A stretch of DNA of 64,000 nt from Campylorhamphus procurvoides (taxonomy: Eukaryota > Chordata > Aves > Passeriformes > Dendrocolaptidae): positions 32,217 through 96,216 of the forward strand of contig WBMV01004166.1 of the NCBI GenBank assembly GCA_013396655.1. The letters are read 5' to 3'. Made by a program: the position numbers and the translations under genes. Of the stretch, positions 37,766-51,191 are shown in pieces. Positions within the stretch are counted from its first letter, which is position 1. Every line of letters begins with the position of its first letter. The notes beneath the pieces are model-generated. The model saw only the letters and a list, made by a program, of their open reading frames with translations, was not told the DNA's origin and searched no databases.

Positions 37766-38850
37766 GAAAGATTTCAAAACTATAACACTATGTGTTTCAT
37801 GTGGATTTGTTTTTTTTTTTCTTTTTCCATTTGTCTTTAGCTAATGGAAGCTGTAAACTCTGATTTATCTGAAAGGTTTACCCACAAGAGTCCATCTTTA
37901 ATTAATTATCCAGGTGCCCACATGATGTGAGCTGTATCATCAATCTGGATATTTCATTTCATGAATCATGTTAAACTGTTCAATTAAAAGGAATATACTG
38001 CATGATATTTTCAGGTAATCAAAGTAGCTATATTTCTTTACATGAGAGTCCTAAAAATAATTGCTTATGAATGAAAGCCAGGACAGTTGTCATTCATGTT
38101 AATTGTTAACATCATTGCAAACAACAAAAGTATTTCAGTAAATCATATTTTTTTTCTTTTAAAAGACTTGCATGTGAGAACAGAGACGTTTCCTTCACAA
38201 TAATATTTCAGTATTGTTTCTCATAGCTGTACAGTGTACCGGAAGAGTGCTAGGGATTTTTATTTATGGTGATCTTTTGAATGGCAATAACAGATTTCTA
38301 ACCAAAAAGACTTGGGTACTAGGTATCAAGATAGTTCAGATAATATATGCTTTGGGCAGGTTTATAGTAATAATAATAATCATCAGCATCATTCATCCAC
38401 AAACAAATTAAAAAATCACAAACCCCCTAGCAAACCACAGTTACACTTCTACTGTAACTTGGAGTTGATTTTATCATTCATCTGGAAAGTATTTCACTTT
38501 CCTCCAATTGGTTTAATCAGAGTTTATCTTAGGGGACAGTCCATGGAATCAGTGTAGTGTACAATAACTAGCGACTGCATGATCTCATTAACATTACCTT
38601 GTTATTTCCTCTCTTCTATTTTTGTCATGGTCATTCCTAGTCTTTTTACCCACTGCAGATAAAACACCTCAGAGCAGGGAACTGTGCCATAAACAAATAG
38701 TGTTTATGATTCATCTATTATATACAGCTGCCAGACCTCTTTCTTTAACTGTTACATTACTGATAAAAACATTCTTAACTCTAACTGATTTGAGTAGCAG
38801 TAACTAAAAAAAGTCCATATAAATAGCAAAGTAATCAAACATGAGAAACA

Positions 38851-38873
38851 AGGAAAAAGGAAAAAGGAAAAAG
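38851..38873. repeat. (GGAAAAA)n short repeat
   Basis: Three copies of a 7-base unit. Confidence 0.9.
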
Positions 38874-38972
38874 ATTTGTAGACATTAATTTGTCTTTACC
38901 CTGAAAGTACAAAATCTTCTTATGAGCAGCTGAAACAGATGTTTTAGATACAGTATAAAGCTTTGGGATTTT

Positions 38973-38996
38973 TTTGTTTGTTTGTTTGTTTGTTTT
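38973..38996. repeat. (TTTG)n microsatellite
   Basis: Five to six units of TTTG following a T run. Confidence 0.9.
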
Positions 38997-39709
38997 GCTC
39001 TGTGGCAAGTGGTGCATTTGTTCCTACTATATATTTTAATTTGTTCCTACTATGTTTAGTCTATCAAATAATTTATATCAGAAGAAACCAAATACAAGTG
39101 CCTCAGTAATACAAGAGCTTAGTTAATTCATTGATAACCAAATGGGGAATACAGAAAACATTAAGTATTATAATTTAAAATATTCTAATGTGCTTTATAT
39201 AGAAAAAGTAATTGCATGAATGTTAAATATTCACACTGCAAAGTAGTATTGAAAAATTGCCCATGTTAAATTTGTCCCCTATCAAGTTTCTAATTCCTAA
39301 CAATACTACATAGTTCAAGAAATATTTAGGTTTGACTTGTTCTTTTGATATTAATGCAAGCTGTAAGAAAACCATATCAAAGAATAATCAAGTTTATTTT
39401 TCAGTCTTGCTACAAGATGACCACTCCATTGAGACGGTGGTGACCTCACTGTGACTATTCAATGAGTCTGTAATGCTTCACAGTGAAGCTTTTTGCTTTA
39501 TGCTAATCAGCCTTCATTATTTGCAATTAAAAACATGTGCTTTTATCATTTCACAAACATTTGATTGTGACAGCTAATTCAATGCTACCTTTGTCTTCAA
39601 CTTAAAATAAATGTAAAGCAATTGAATCACAGTTAGTGTGATGACATAAAATTACTATTACAGATACAGACAATCCTTCTATTGCAATGGTAAGGGATCT
39701 ATGTAGATC

Positions 39710-39725
39710 ACCCTCTTAAGAGGGT
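39710..39725. repeat. Perfect 16-base palindrome
   Basis: ACCCTCTTAAGAGGGT is its own reverse complement, with no spacer. It lies in otherwise unremarkable AT-rich DNA. Confidence 0.95.
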
Positions 39726-42700
39726 TTACATTACTATAATGTTGTATAGTTCTGTTAATCTATAAAGTCTTGTATCTTTTATCTAAGTGTCTACCGAGTG
39801 ATCAGTCAAGCCAATGTTAAACCTTTTATAGTTTTAAAAAGAAAATTGCTTTTTCATATTATGACATCATTATGCTTTGAGAACATGAAAAATCTTTAAT
39901 TAAATAATTTCTATATTTTATTTAAAGAAATCATTAAGCTTTAAAAATATTAGACATACATTTTGAATTTTTACTACTTTGGCTCTTAAAATATTTCTTT
40001 GCTGAGACAATTTGTATATGAGATTCTATTTTCTTTATAGACATTTATAATTTTTTTCTGTATTTGTATTTAATTTGTAACCCTAAAGCTTGGGCAGAAG
40101 ATGTCATTTTCTGGTGTCTTTATATTCTTCACTGTCAGTGGGGGATGTCAGAAAGTTCCTAAGACACTCAACATTGACACAAGCTCTATTATATTCCTCT
40201 TCATCTTTTTGTATTTATGTGAATGCAATGGTGCCTATGAGGTATTTTAAATTCCACGATTATCTGTCAACTATTTCAAGTAACCAGTTAGTTTTTCTGC
40301 TTCATGGAATTTGACGTCTACAATCTCCATTCTTTGTAGTATTTTGCAAAAAGTCTACCATGGATGAAAAGCAGTTAAATAAACAGTACAGCTTATTTCA
40401 ATCACTTGAAGAGGCTTCAGATGAGCATTTTTACAGAACAAGGAAATTTGCTGATTCTACATGCAGTGTTCATGTAGTCAGTATCACACCAACTTAGCTA
40501 AATATAAATCAGGCAATAGAATATGACCATGAACAAATACACACATTTGCTTTTATTCATGGATAAATCTATTGTTGAAACTAGTATACACACTTTGAAA
40601 TAAAAAGCCCAGTATTTTGAAAAGGTGGATATTTGCATACATATTTTCAGTCACATATGCCAGAAAAGAAGCATGTCATTTTTAAAGAGTTCTTCAGTTT
40701 TGTTTTAAAGGCCCATCAAGGCATGGTGGGAGAATCCTCTGTGAGCTATACCAAGCTGTTAGGTCAGTATCTGATTGACATCAAAATTCCATAAACAAAC
40801 AAACAAAAAACAAAAGCAGAATCTCTTTTGTCTTTTTAAGGTTTTCATGTAATGAATGTAATGAATCGTTTATTTTCCTAAATAAAATAAAATAACAATA
40901 AAGTCACATATTGAGACCCTGCAAAGTGCTTATATTGGAGCTGTCCATAAAATATTATCCACAAGTCTTTCCTAAACTTCATTCAATATTGAAGAATAAG
41001 TGGCAACGGGTAATTTCCAGGTTCATCAGTCCAAATATTCTCTCAATTAATTTGTTAAATATTACCAATATTTTCTTCATGTATTTTAATAAAATTTCAA
41101 TTTTTCTCTGAAAGTATTGTGTCCAACAAGATATTTCACGGATCTCATGAATCAAATATCTGTTCTCAATACTTCATTCCTAAGAGAAGTAGAAAAATTA
41201 ATTATCTTTTTTCATTGACATATACATGTTCCTCAGGCAGTTTTGTAAAATCTTTAATAATACTTAACTTGTATATATAACTTACATCAATATTTTTGAT
41301 AAATTGTTTTATTGAGGCAATACAGTGAAAGAATTAAGTAAGAATAGAGAAAAGCATGGGGAAGCATTAACATTTTGGGGTAGTAGTAATAAACTACATA
41401 ATGGTTGCCCAGGCCAATCAGTAAAGGAAAGAATTTGAGAAAAGCATGACTTAGGAAAGACAGGGGTTATTGACTAAACTCTATTGATTACAAAAAGCAT
41501 TTTCTGCCAAAGATAGGTCTCAGAAATATTCTTAGACTTATCAAAAATTTCTGACATTTCTACGAGCTTTGCCAATTTTTTCTCAGCTAGTAGTTAATCA
41601 AATGCAACCAGAAATGACACCTGTAGCTGTCCAGAAGATTTTATTCTGTTATTTCATTTGATTATTAATGCTTTAATGACCTCCACATCAGATAAATGGA
41701 ATTCAGAACCAGTATCTACCTCTTGTCATAGTAGAGTGAAATGGTTTTCTTCACCATCAGTGGTATCTATGGCAATTACAGGAGTCTTCTACTCAGTTCT
41801 CTGCAATTGCACAGAACTCTGAGTCAAATTCAAAATCCTAGAAGTCATGTAACTTATAAGGTTGCTTCACTAAAATAAGCCTCTTAAGTATCTTTAAATT
41901 GTTCTTAATTTAATTTTCTATAGCCACAACAGATAATATAGCAATGAGGAAGAAAGAAGAAGATAGAAAAGCAGCATCAAATAAAACACTCCTTACTTCA
42001 GAGTAAAGAAAATACGGACTACACCATAAAGAAACGACTTTGAAAGTTGTGCAGAATTAGCCATCTTCACAAAACAACAATGCTGAAAGTCATGCAATTC
42101 TAGGCAACTTCCCAAATAAATCCCATATGTTTTCTAATCCTTTTCTTGCCATGTTTTCCTCTTTCAGACGTTGCTGCAACTGTATTAGCTTTTGAATGCT
42201 TCAAAACATCTGATGCAAATATGAAAACAGGACTCCTTTCCTGTGTCTCAAATCATATTAAAAGTTGCTTCAGGAAAGTTGACAGGAAAAGAGAGATTCC
42301 TCCTAGCTGATTCACAAGAAGACTCATCTCTGTCCTGAAGAAACAGATGGTTCCAATTAACTCTTTACATGTGTGATCAAATACACAAGGGCTCCTAATA
42401 CAATGTTTTTCTAAATCTGAAAGACATAACAGAGTTTTCCACTCAACCTAGAGGCCTGAAGGAGGTCTAGATATTTTTAGAAATGGAGAAAAAGAGGATG
42501 GTGTAGGACATAATTTTCACTTTTCCACTTGAAAATATCTCAGGGGTATATTTTCATGTGGAGTACATGTTCACACAATGCAGCCAATGTGCAATAACAT
42601 TTCTTTTTAAGAGTTGTGCACTGTAAAACTGCCCAGTCTCCAGTTTAGACTCTAGTGTGTCCAAGGTGACATTGGCCAAAAATACTTAACATCAGAGTCT

Positions 42701-43664
42701 GAACGATATCTGGGGTCTTAGCTGACACATTAGAGGGAGTTAAGGATCCTTATAATTGTAAGCATCTGGGCACTAATGACTTAAAGATTCAATTTTCAAA
42801 AGTAACTTAAGTAATTAGAAGCCCAGGTTGAATTGAATTGTAATCAGTCTGAGGTTCCTAGAGCCATATTTTTGAAGCTAGTCAAATATCTTGAATTGTG
42901 GCTGATTGCTTAGTGAGATTTCTAAAGGTGTAAGGGAATATGACTATACTGTAAGATCAATTTAATTTTCACTTCTGAAAATGGGCCCGTTTGGAGAAGT
43001 CACTAAAATCTAGTAAAAATTGTGTCATTGAGAAATAAATACTTATTCTCTGAAGCCTTAGAATACTGATTCTTCAACCTTTATATCCAAATATTCTATT
43101 TGGCATCAAAATGCTTTAAAATTCCAACAGTAACATCACTTTAAAAGAATAGTGTACAGGACTAGTAAAATGCACACCACTATACAGGAAGCTAGTGAAG
43201 TGTAGTTGCAAATACTTGTAAAATTCTTTGAGATCTCAGTTAAAAGGGACTACAGAATTGCACATGATGATGACGATGTTGATGATGATCATTATTGATT
43301 CTGGTAGGTATTTGTTTTCATATAAATTGCACTGTTTTCAAGGTCTATGCAGTGGGCCTCAAATAAATTTTCTCTCTTGTGATCAGGTAAATTTTATGAT
43401 GGAAGCTACCTGTGTCATAATGCTCCAAACTTACCTGGTTACTGTCTACAGTAAAAAGTATGTAGTCCCCAGCAAAGTCAGAGACAAAACTATATGTGCC
43501 TTTTTCTTTTTAAGCTGATAAAGACCAGATTTTTTTTTATGCCCACAAAATTTATGCCATTTTCATTACAACACCTGTTTTTTCATCCTACGAATGACTG
43601 AGTCATTTAAATGTTCATCACTCAGTAAACCATTGAGACTTGTATTGCAGTCACTTCATCAAGA

Positions 43665-44575
43665 ATCACACAATAATTAAAGTTGGAAGAGACAACAGTG
43701 GGTCATCTAGCCCAACCTCTGAGCTCAAGCAGGGTCACCCTAGAGAACACTGCACAGGATTGCATCCAAATAATTCTTGAGTATCCCCAGTGAGACTTCA
43801 CAGCCTCTCTGGGGAATCTGTGCCAGTGCGCAGTCACACATACAGTAAGGAAATTCTTCCTCATGTTCAGATGGACGTTCTTGTGCATCAGTTTCTTCAC
43901 CCTGTCTTTTGTCCTACTGCTGTGCACCACCAAGAAGAGCCTGGCTCCATCTTCTTGATGCTTTCCCTTCAGATACTTACAGACACTCTTGACCTCCCCC
44001 ATCAGTTTTCTCTTCTTGAGGATGAGCAGGGCCAGCTCCCTCAGCTTTTCCTCACAAGAGAGATGCTTTAGTCCTTTAAACTATCTTTGTTGCTTTCCAC
44101 TGGATCCCCTTCAGGATCTCCATCTCTCTCTTATACTGGACACTGGGTTCTGGAGGAGCCCAGAACTGGACACAGCACTCCAGATATGGCCTCACTAGGG
44201 CTGAGTAGAGGGGCACAATCACCTCCCCCTACCTGCTGGTACAATGCTCTTCCTAATGCATCCCAGAATACCATTTGCCTTCTTGGCCACAAGGACACAC
44301 TATTGGCTCATGGACAGCTTGTTGTCTTCCAGAACACCCAGGTCCTTCTCTGCAGATCTTCTTTCCAGCAAGTTGGCACCCAGCCAACTTGCACCCCTAC
44401 TGGTGCATGGGGTTATTCCTTATCAGGTATGGGACTCTACACTTACATTTGTTGAATTTCAGAAGGTTCCACTCAGTCCATCTCTTCAACCTGTCCAGGT
44501 CCTTCTGAAAGGCTGTACAGCCCTCTGGAGTATTAGCCACTCCTCCCAGTTTAGTGTCAAGGTAGAGAACACTAC
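43665..44575 (-). mobile_element. CR1 LINE, long 3' portion
   Basis: About 0.9 kb of CR1 in minus orientation. From the left it has the 3' end (AATCACACAATAATTAAAG, then CATCTAGCCCAACCTCTGAG), the 3' untranslated text (GACTTCACAGCCTCTCTGGG, GGAAATTCTTCCTCATGTTC) and, further right, a stretch typical of a longer CR1 subfamily (CCAGAACTGGACACAGCACT, CCATTTGCCTTCTTGGCC, GTCCAGGTCCTTCTGAAAGG). Divergence is moderate. It is 5'-truncated at the right edge. The long plus-strand frames between 43790 and 44660 (up to 138 codons) are CR1 read on the wrong strand and not genes. Confidence 0.92.
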
Positions 44576-45535
44576 CTGCTACAAGGGAGCAGGAGAATGG
44601 AGATTTCTTTGTGCCTCTACAAGGAAAAGTCAGTTTGAATACAGACTAACAATCCCTTGATCACTAAACTGGACAAGAAAGAAGAAGACAGAGCCACCTA
44701 GGCTCTCTATAACTAGACTATAGCAAGCATTAAGTATGGGTAAAGATAAGGCTTGTGCTATTATAACTAATGTCTTAGTGGAACTGTGGATGCTCTGCCC
44801 AGGTTGCATTCTTTCTTTTTACCGAGCCTGCTATTAACCATACTATTAACCATACTCATACATCAGCAAGGTGATAGAGAAATGCTTGTATCATTCCTAA
44901 GTACGTCTGGGAGCTGAATTATTTGTCTGTATGTGTGTTTGGGAGTTACTGCCGCTGGCAATATAATATGAAAGTGTTCAGTAAGAAGCAATAGGAGTAA
45001 TAATCAATTAGCTAAACCCAGGTATTCTGCTCTGTCCTGAAACAGGATGCAGTGGCAAAATACAGAGGATGTTGTGAGTGTTCAAAGTTTGGGGCAACTG
45101 ACTCCTACCCTATTTGCTGTAAAGTGGCTATCACTTCAAGGCACAGCAGAGGAAACCCAACCACTGAGCACTTGGTCATGATTATATACTACAGAGGAAG
45201 TGCTGGGGGTAGAAAATATATCCAAAATTCCAAAATGGTGTTTGGAATGTCCAGATGTTATCTGGAGCTGAATAATCTCACAATATGTGCAATCACAGAT
45301 AGTTCCAGATGACTCTTTCTTGAAAACTTTTAAAATAATAATTGTAATCTCTGCATCATGAGTTCAGGAAGGTGTACTGGTTTTTTCCCATTCCCAAAAG
45401 ATATGATCACTATTCGCCATGTGTTACCATCATTGTCTTGAAGCATTTAACTTTATATTGTCTTTTGTGACCAATTTTGTTTTAAGTACATAAGCAGTTC
45501 CAGCCTTTATGCTATTTTTCCCCTTCCAACTCAAA

Positions 45536-45729
45536 GTGTTAGATGTAGTCAGTGTTCATTTAGAAAATCAAGGGGAGAAAAAAGGAATTCTGTGGGACAA
45601 ATATAAACAAAAAAGATGTGAGGTGAAAAATATTTTACTGAGAATGAAGTTTCAGGATTGTGAAGGACTTGATGAAAAAAGTACCTGTCAAAGAACAGAA
45701 CAAGAAGGAATCAGTTATACAAAAAAAAG
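45536..45729 (+). CDS. Candidate internal exon, unidentified
   Basis: A strong pyrimidine tract and acceptor (TTTTTCCCCTTCCAACTCAAAG) precede this segment and a good donor (AAAAAAAG|GTAAATC) follows it. The frame VLDVVSVHLENQG ... TCQRTEQEGISYTKK is open throughout (64 codons), with a charged, hydrophilic composition and a basic stretch near its middle. It starts in phase 1 and ends in phase 2. The next good acceptor on this strand (45991) opens in a different phase, so the pair does not splice together cleanly. No domain is recognised. It may be an exon of an unknown gene, an untranslated or lncRNA exon, or chance. Confidence 0.25.
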
Positions 45730-45991
45730 GTAAATCATTCTTGAATGAAAGCCTGATGGATTAGTTTTTACATATTTTAACACTGCTTTCCACATGAATT
45801 ATCTGTGTTCTTACTGTAAGGTTTGCAAAACCTTATGCAAAAAATATGTAACCATAGGAAAAGTAGATATGCATTAAAGAATCAAAGCTTCTTTATAGTT
45901 CACAACTACTTTAGATTTTCTTTAACTAATTATTTATTCTTCATTTATCTAATTATATACATTGTTTCAGGTATGATACAATTTTCTGAAA

Positions 45992-46086
45992 AAACAGAGG
46001 ACAGGCTTAAAAGTCAAGAAAAGTACCCCCAAAATTTGCTTCTGAAACTTCATACATATATGCTAAGTGAAGATATGCTCAGTTGA
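45992..46086 (+). CDS. Candidate terminal exon, unidentified
   Basis: The segment follows a good branch region and acceptor (ATTATATACATTGTTTCAG) and reads MIQFSEKTEDRLKSQEKY through KLHTYMLSEDMLS to a TGA at 46084. The composition is protein-like. Its entry phase (two bases, GT, before ATG) does not fit the donor at 45729, and no polyadenylation signal is seen close downstream. A missing small exon, or no gene at all, would both explain this. Confidence 0.18.
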
Positions 46087-48328
46087 CTGTGGTCCACAAC
46101 CTCAAGGAAAATATGAAATGTGGCTACAGAAAACAGAAGAAGCTTAGAGAAAGGCCTAATACTGCAAAGAAGTTCAACATCCTTCTCCTTTGCTCAATTC
46201 CCTGCAACATTTACTAATTTTTTGAAGGGGACCAAGAAACATTTGTGGCAATCATAAGGTATCCAAGGACCAGAAAGTCTGTTTCAAAGCAAGAGAAATG
46301 AACTTCTATGTAGTCTCACATCTAGGTCCTGTTGGGATTTGCAAGCTAAAAGTGCCTCACTCTCTGTTGCTGGTGCACCTGGCCTGCAAGATCAGTACCT
46401 ACAGATGAAAAATGGATGGAAGGAAAACCTTCTTTGTATTGAAAGATTTCTGGTTTGAGCACTTGACTGGAATGGAGGATATATGTATTAAATTTCTCTT
46501 TCTGATGCTAGTGATTTGTGTATTACTCTAATCAGAAGGAATAGGTATTCAGAATAAGGCTCAGCCTTTTATGGTCTAATCAAACAGTCATCAACTAAGA
46601 CAGAAAATTATCTACAATTTTGTGGCCTGGGCATTGATCTGAGCAAACAGAAAGTTCATAATTGCCTATTCTATCCTATACTCTTAAGTTTCAGAATAAT
46701 TTTTCTCCATTTCCCCCCCTCTTTTTCTTTCTCTTCTTTATTACACAGTCCAGTGAGGGTCAGCTTTCAAAGGAGAAACAGAAAATATCCTAATATCAAA
46801 TAACATTTTAAGTGACTATCTGAATTGCATGAGGCAGGAAACAAGTGAAAAGGTGTAATGGGACCCATCTTTCTCAAATTTCTTTTCTGTGTAGATTTTA
46901 AACTAGGTGGAGAAGAAGAAACTGACTTTGAAATAAATAGGTTACTCCCTTGCAATGTTCTGAAATAAAAGGGCAGAACGGAAGCCAAGGAAGAGTGAAA
47001 ATTTTTTTTGTGAGTGTGTAAAAAATTAGGTGCCTTCTAAGTAGACACTGAATTGTGAGATTATACTAGGAAAAATATAAGTATTTTCCTGGCACTTTTC
47101 ACTGGATAATGCAACTGGAACCCCTAAAAGTCATTTGTACCCTTTCAATGTGTAGACAGTTCAGAGGTTAAGCTGTAGAACCCACCTGGTCACTAAATAC
47201 ATGAGACATATCTTTTAAAAGGTACCACAGCACTCAACATGGAGCCCAAGTCCCATTTATAGATCCAGTCCTATATCATCATCACTGCGTTTTATTTTGA
47301 ATAGGAAAATCAGACACTAAAATCATAAAATAAAGATAATATATTATCTAGTTGAAGTAAATGGAAACCATGTAGATTGACTGAAATTCAGCTTTTGACC
47401 AAGAGAGGAGTCCTCAGCCTACAAATTATGGGTTTTCCAGGGCAAAATGAGGGGCTGCCTTTGATTGCCTGTGCTCAAGATCTATAAAACGTGAACTGCA
47501 GGAGATATTCAATATTGCAGCATGGCAAAATGGAAAAGTTGCTGAAAGACATGGTCACTGGAAGGTGAAAGACCAAAAGCAATTACTAAATTACTGTGAT
47601 AGCAAGATAGAGTCCTGCAAGTAAGAAAGAGATTAGAAAATGTAAAATACAGGACAATACAGAACTCCCAGCACAGCACCTGATGCTGTGCAATGAATCA
47701 AGAAAGAGAAAACATTCTCTAAAGCAAAATACAATATAATTTTGTCTGCACATACACCTGGCATTCACATTTTTCTAATTCATGGATCTTTGTCAAACTG
47801 GGTCATAATAGATCATATGATATTTATATCTATTATTATAAATTACAATGCTTAGAAATACCACAGTATTCATGTACTGGAATTTTTCTATTCAATGATC
47901 CAGCTAAAAGTACCTTAAGTCCTGAGGGATTCACTAAATTATATATTACACTATTCACTACTGAACATGGCTTTGCAAATAGCATCTACCATGGAAAGCA
48001 TAATTGTCAGTATTATCTACATGTAGGTCTCTCCAATCTGACATGTTGATACTGAGAACAGACAGAGAAAATTCCCCAATGATAAAATAGTGTAGTTCAT
48101 GTAGCAAATGCTAATAATAACAATAAAACTATTGCATAAGTAAAAGCAGTTTTGCAAAATAATGAAATCAAAATAAACAAAAAGTGTACACAATTTTTTT
48201 TATCCCTCAAATATAAAAAACCATGTTTAATCACTGTCTTAATTACACCAACTCTGACATGCAAAATTAATAATTGTTAGGAAGCATTCATTCAGGGCAG
48301 GAAAAGTATATGAACTACAATGACTAGC

Positions 48329-48913
48329 TGTACTGGTTTTGACTGGGGTAGAGTTAATTTTCTTCATAGTGGCTAGTATGCAGGTATGTTTTGGATTTCT
48401 GTTGAACACACAATTAATAATATAGACATGGTTTTGTTATTGCTGAGCAGGGCTTAAGCAGAGCCAAGGCCTTTTCTGATTTTTGTACTGCCATGCTGGG
48501 AAGGAAGCTGGGGGTGCACGGAAAGTCGGGAACAGACACAGCCGGGACAGGTGACTCCAGCTGAGCAAAGGGATATTCCATACCATATGACATCTTGCTC
48601 AGTATATAAAGTGGTGGAAAGAAGAAGGAAGGGAGTTGACATTTGAAGTGATGTCATTTTTCTTCCCAAGTCACCATTACACATGATGGGGCCCTACTCT
48701 CCTGGAGGTGGCTGAACACCTGCCTGCCCAGAGGAAGCAGTGAATTCCTTGTTTTGCTTTGCTTGTGTGCGTGGTTTTTGCTTTCCCTATTAAACTTCCT
48801 TTATCTCAACCCATGAGTTTTTACTCTTTGAGTTGTGTCCCCAGTCCCCTTGGTGGGGGAGTGAGCAAGTGGCTGCGTGGGGCTTGGCGGCTGGCTCGAG
48901 TTAAACCAGGGCA
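48329..48913 (+). mobile_element. Complete solo LTR with target duplication
   Basis: This 585-base element begins TGTACTGG and ends CCAGGGCA, with the identical 5-base target CTAGC on both sides (48324-48328 and 48914-48918). A TATA box (TATATAAA, 48603-48610) and an ATTAAA signal (48789-48794) mark U3, R and U5 in plus orientation, and a CT-rich then GC-rich U5 follows. No internal retroviral genes are present, so it is the product of recombination between the two LTRs of a former provirus. A 5-base duplication fits several avian retrovirus groups. Related pieces lie at 31441-31570 (antisense) and 32760-32950. Confidence 0.92.
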
Positions 48914-49052
48914 CTAGCTAAAACAATTTTAAGAGCTGCAGAATAAAAATACAAGAACAAAAGTGTCAAATTTGCTATAAGTAATCTAAAATAATAAAAA
49001 AAAAAAGCTGAAACTCAAAAGGAACTGTATTCAGGAAAAGAAAAATAGAAAT

Positions 49053-49110
49053 ATCTAGTTGAGGTGTCACTAGTTGAGGTATCACTAGTTGAGGTATCTA
49101 GTTGAGGTAT
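49053..49110. repeat. 15-base tandem repeat, about four units
   Basis: Four copies of CTAGTTGAGGTATCA, one with a substitution and the last shortened by three bases, lie just beyond the solo LTR. Confidence 0.9.
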
Positions 49111-51155
49111 ATTAATGTAAAACATTATTCTCTTTAGAAACTGGTAGAGTAAAAGTCAATGCCCTGAAATGGGGAGGAGAGGAAAAAAAAGAAAAAAAAA
49201 AAAGGAAAAGAATAGAGGGAAATATAGAGAGAAGAAAGAAGCAAAAAGAAAAGGAACTAAAAGAAACAGAAAACAAAAATAGGTAAATAGCAATACAGCA
49301 AAAGTAACTACTACTAGTTTCAACAAACTTTATATCTGTATGAGCATTAAATGCCACCCAAACACCCAGTCCTGAAAAATCAGCACAGCATCACTTTGTC
49401 TCACTGAAGAGAAATATTTGCATCCTATAGCTACACCTATGCTTAACTTCATATGAGTATATTCATGCAGGATGTACTCAGGCAAGAACCTAGCCTCATG
49501 CTTCTACGTGGGTTACTAGAAACTTTCAACTCATTTTGCCAGAACAGTTCAATGAGAGTGTTTGTCACTGTACCTATCAAAATAGAGAGTACCACAACAA
49601 GAAAAATCTGTAAATCCAGACTCTTTGGCCTCAGGCTGGGATCACCCAGCAGTAAAAACTGAGACATTATGCTGAAGATTTTAAAGGAAAACATTATGCA
49701 AAACATTTCTAGATGTTTTAAAAGTATTATTTAAAAAATTAGAAATGTGAAAAGAGAAGAGTGTGAATTTCATTCTCCATATTGAAATGCGGCTAAATAG
49801 TTGAGGAAAGAAACAAAAATAAAGACTATTTCAAATCAAAATCATGGTACAAATCAATTGTTGTTACCTCCGTAGTAAATTGGAATTAGATCATTATTCT
49901 TATTCTTGCTTTTTCCTTTCTGAGAGGATTGATGGAAGGACTGTCTGAAGTACTGAATTTTGATAGAAATCAAAATACAAAATACTGCTTTTGTATATTT
50001 AAACATATAAAGCATCACATATGTCTGGCTTCATATTTAGCAGGGTTGTCCCTCAGCCTAGTTCAAGTAATTCTAAGAAATTCTTTGTGTTTTCTAAAAG
50101 CTTTTCCACACGCTTGATTTCAGTAATTTAGACCATGTTAAAATGAGCTATTTTACAGAGGTACTAGAGGGAGTCATAACTGTTTTCACCAAAGTAATTA
50201 TGAAGTTTTCATAGTCTTCTTGTCACAAAAATAGTCCCCAAAGTGTATGCAGAACAGTGTTAATGAAAATAACAGATAACTAACTTTAATGAAGATAGAA
50301 GTGGCATCATGGGACAGTAGTTCATTCTTTTAACTCAACTTTAATGCTGGGGAAAAAAAAGAAACAACAGTAATTTTATATATGTATATGTTCTGATTTA
50401 ATAGTCCGTGTATTGCTAATTAAGCTACTAAATCTTCAGTGTTCAAATAGATTGCACTGGCATTGATTATTTTATCACTTATTTCCACTACTATGGAATC
50501 ATGAATTTGACTACATTTACAGGAATCTAGTTGGAAAGAGAGTCCTAATCTTGAAACCTCCATGGTTTTTCAAATTAAACACCTTGCAGAGCTTGAAAAT
50601 AGTTGAGACATAAGCTACAGACAATACTGTTTAAAGGGCAAATGGAGAAGTCAAGACTGCATATCAGCCCAAATGAAGTGGAGGGGAAGAAAGCAGAACC
50701 TTGTTTATATGAAAACTATTGCATCCTTGAGAAGATTTCAGGCTCTAGTTATTATTTAGTTTCTGATTGCCACTGCAATCTCCTGAATAAATAATAACCT
50801 TTCATTTTAAACAAACTCTTCTCTATCATTGAAATCTGTTGCTCCCATAATGTGTCTAAGAGGAAGACTAAAACAAAAGTACCAAGCCAAAAGTGCAATG
50901 AATAATCATGAGTATGATAACTTGATAAGCCAGAGTGAAGATAGTAAACAGGATCTCTTTATAACAGTGTACAGCCGTGGATCCACCACTTGGATGAAAC
51001 ATGTACAGTCAGGGGAAGAAGCACAGTTCACACAAAGAATGGATGGAGTAAAAGATGCTGATTGATAATTAAAAGGTTTACCTTTTAACTTATGCCCAGA
51101 TACCAACACCACAAATGCTTAGAGTTGGGCAAGCCATCTTTTATGGTCAAAACAG

Positions 51156-51191
51156 AGAAACAGACACACACACACAGATGTGTCTGTTTCT
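51156..51191. repeat. Perfect 13-base hairpin over a (CA)n loop
   Basis: AGAAACAGACACA (51156-51168) pairs perfectly with TGTGTCTGTTTCT (51179-51191). The 10-base loop is the end of a CA run. Confidence 0.92.

Larger units (their letters stand above)
37766..43664. other. AT-rich stretch, no gene or clear repeat
   Basis: Holds short simple repeats, (GGAAAAA)3 at 38851-38873 and (TTTG)n at 38973-38996, and a 16-base perfect palindrome at 39710-39725. No transposable element or convincing exon was recognised over nearly 6 kb. Confidence 0.45.
44576..48328. other. AT-rich stretch with weak exon candidates
   Basis: A 12-base tandem duplication (CTATTAACCATA twice) lies at 44831-44854. Two plus-strand exon-like segments are listed separately at 45536-45729 and 45992-46086. 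Nothing else was recognised. Confidence 0.4.

Noticed and set aside
43790..44660. Four overlapping plus-strand frames of up to 138 codons
   Set aside because: The whole span is a minus-strand CR1 3' region, so these are CR1 read on the wrong strand.
49112..49357. Phenylalanine- and serine-rich minus-strand frame resembling a membrane protein
   Set aside because: It is the complement of a purine-rich tract (49171-49280); the hydrophobic run is a composition artefact.
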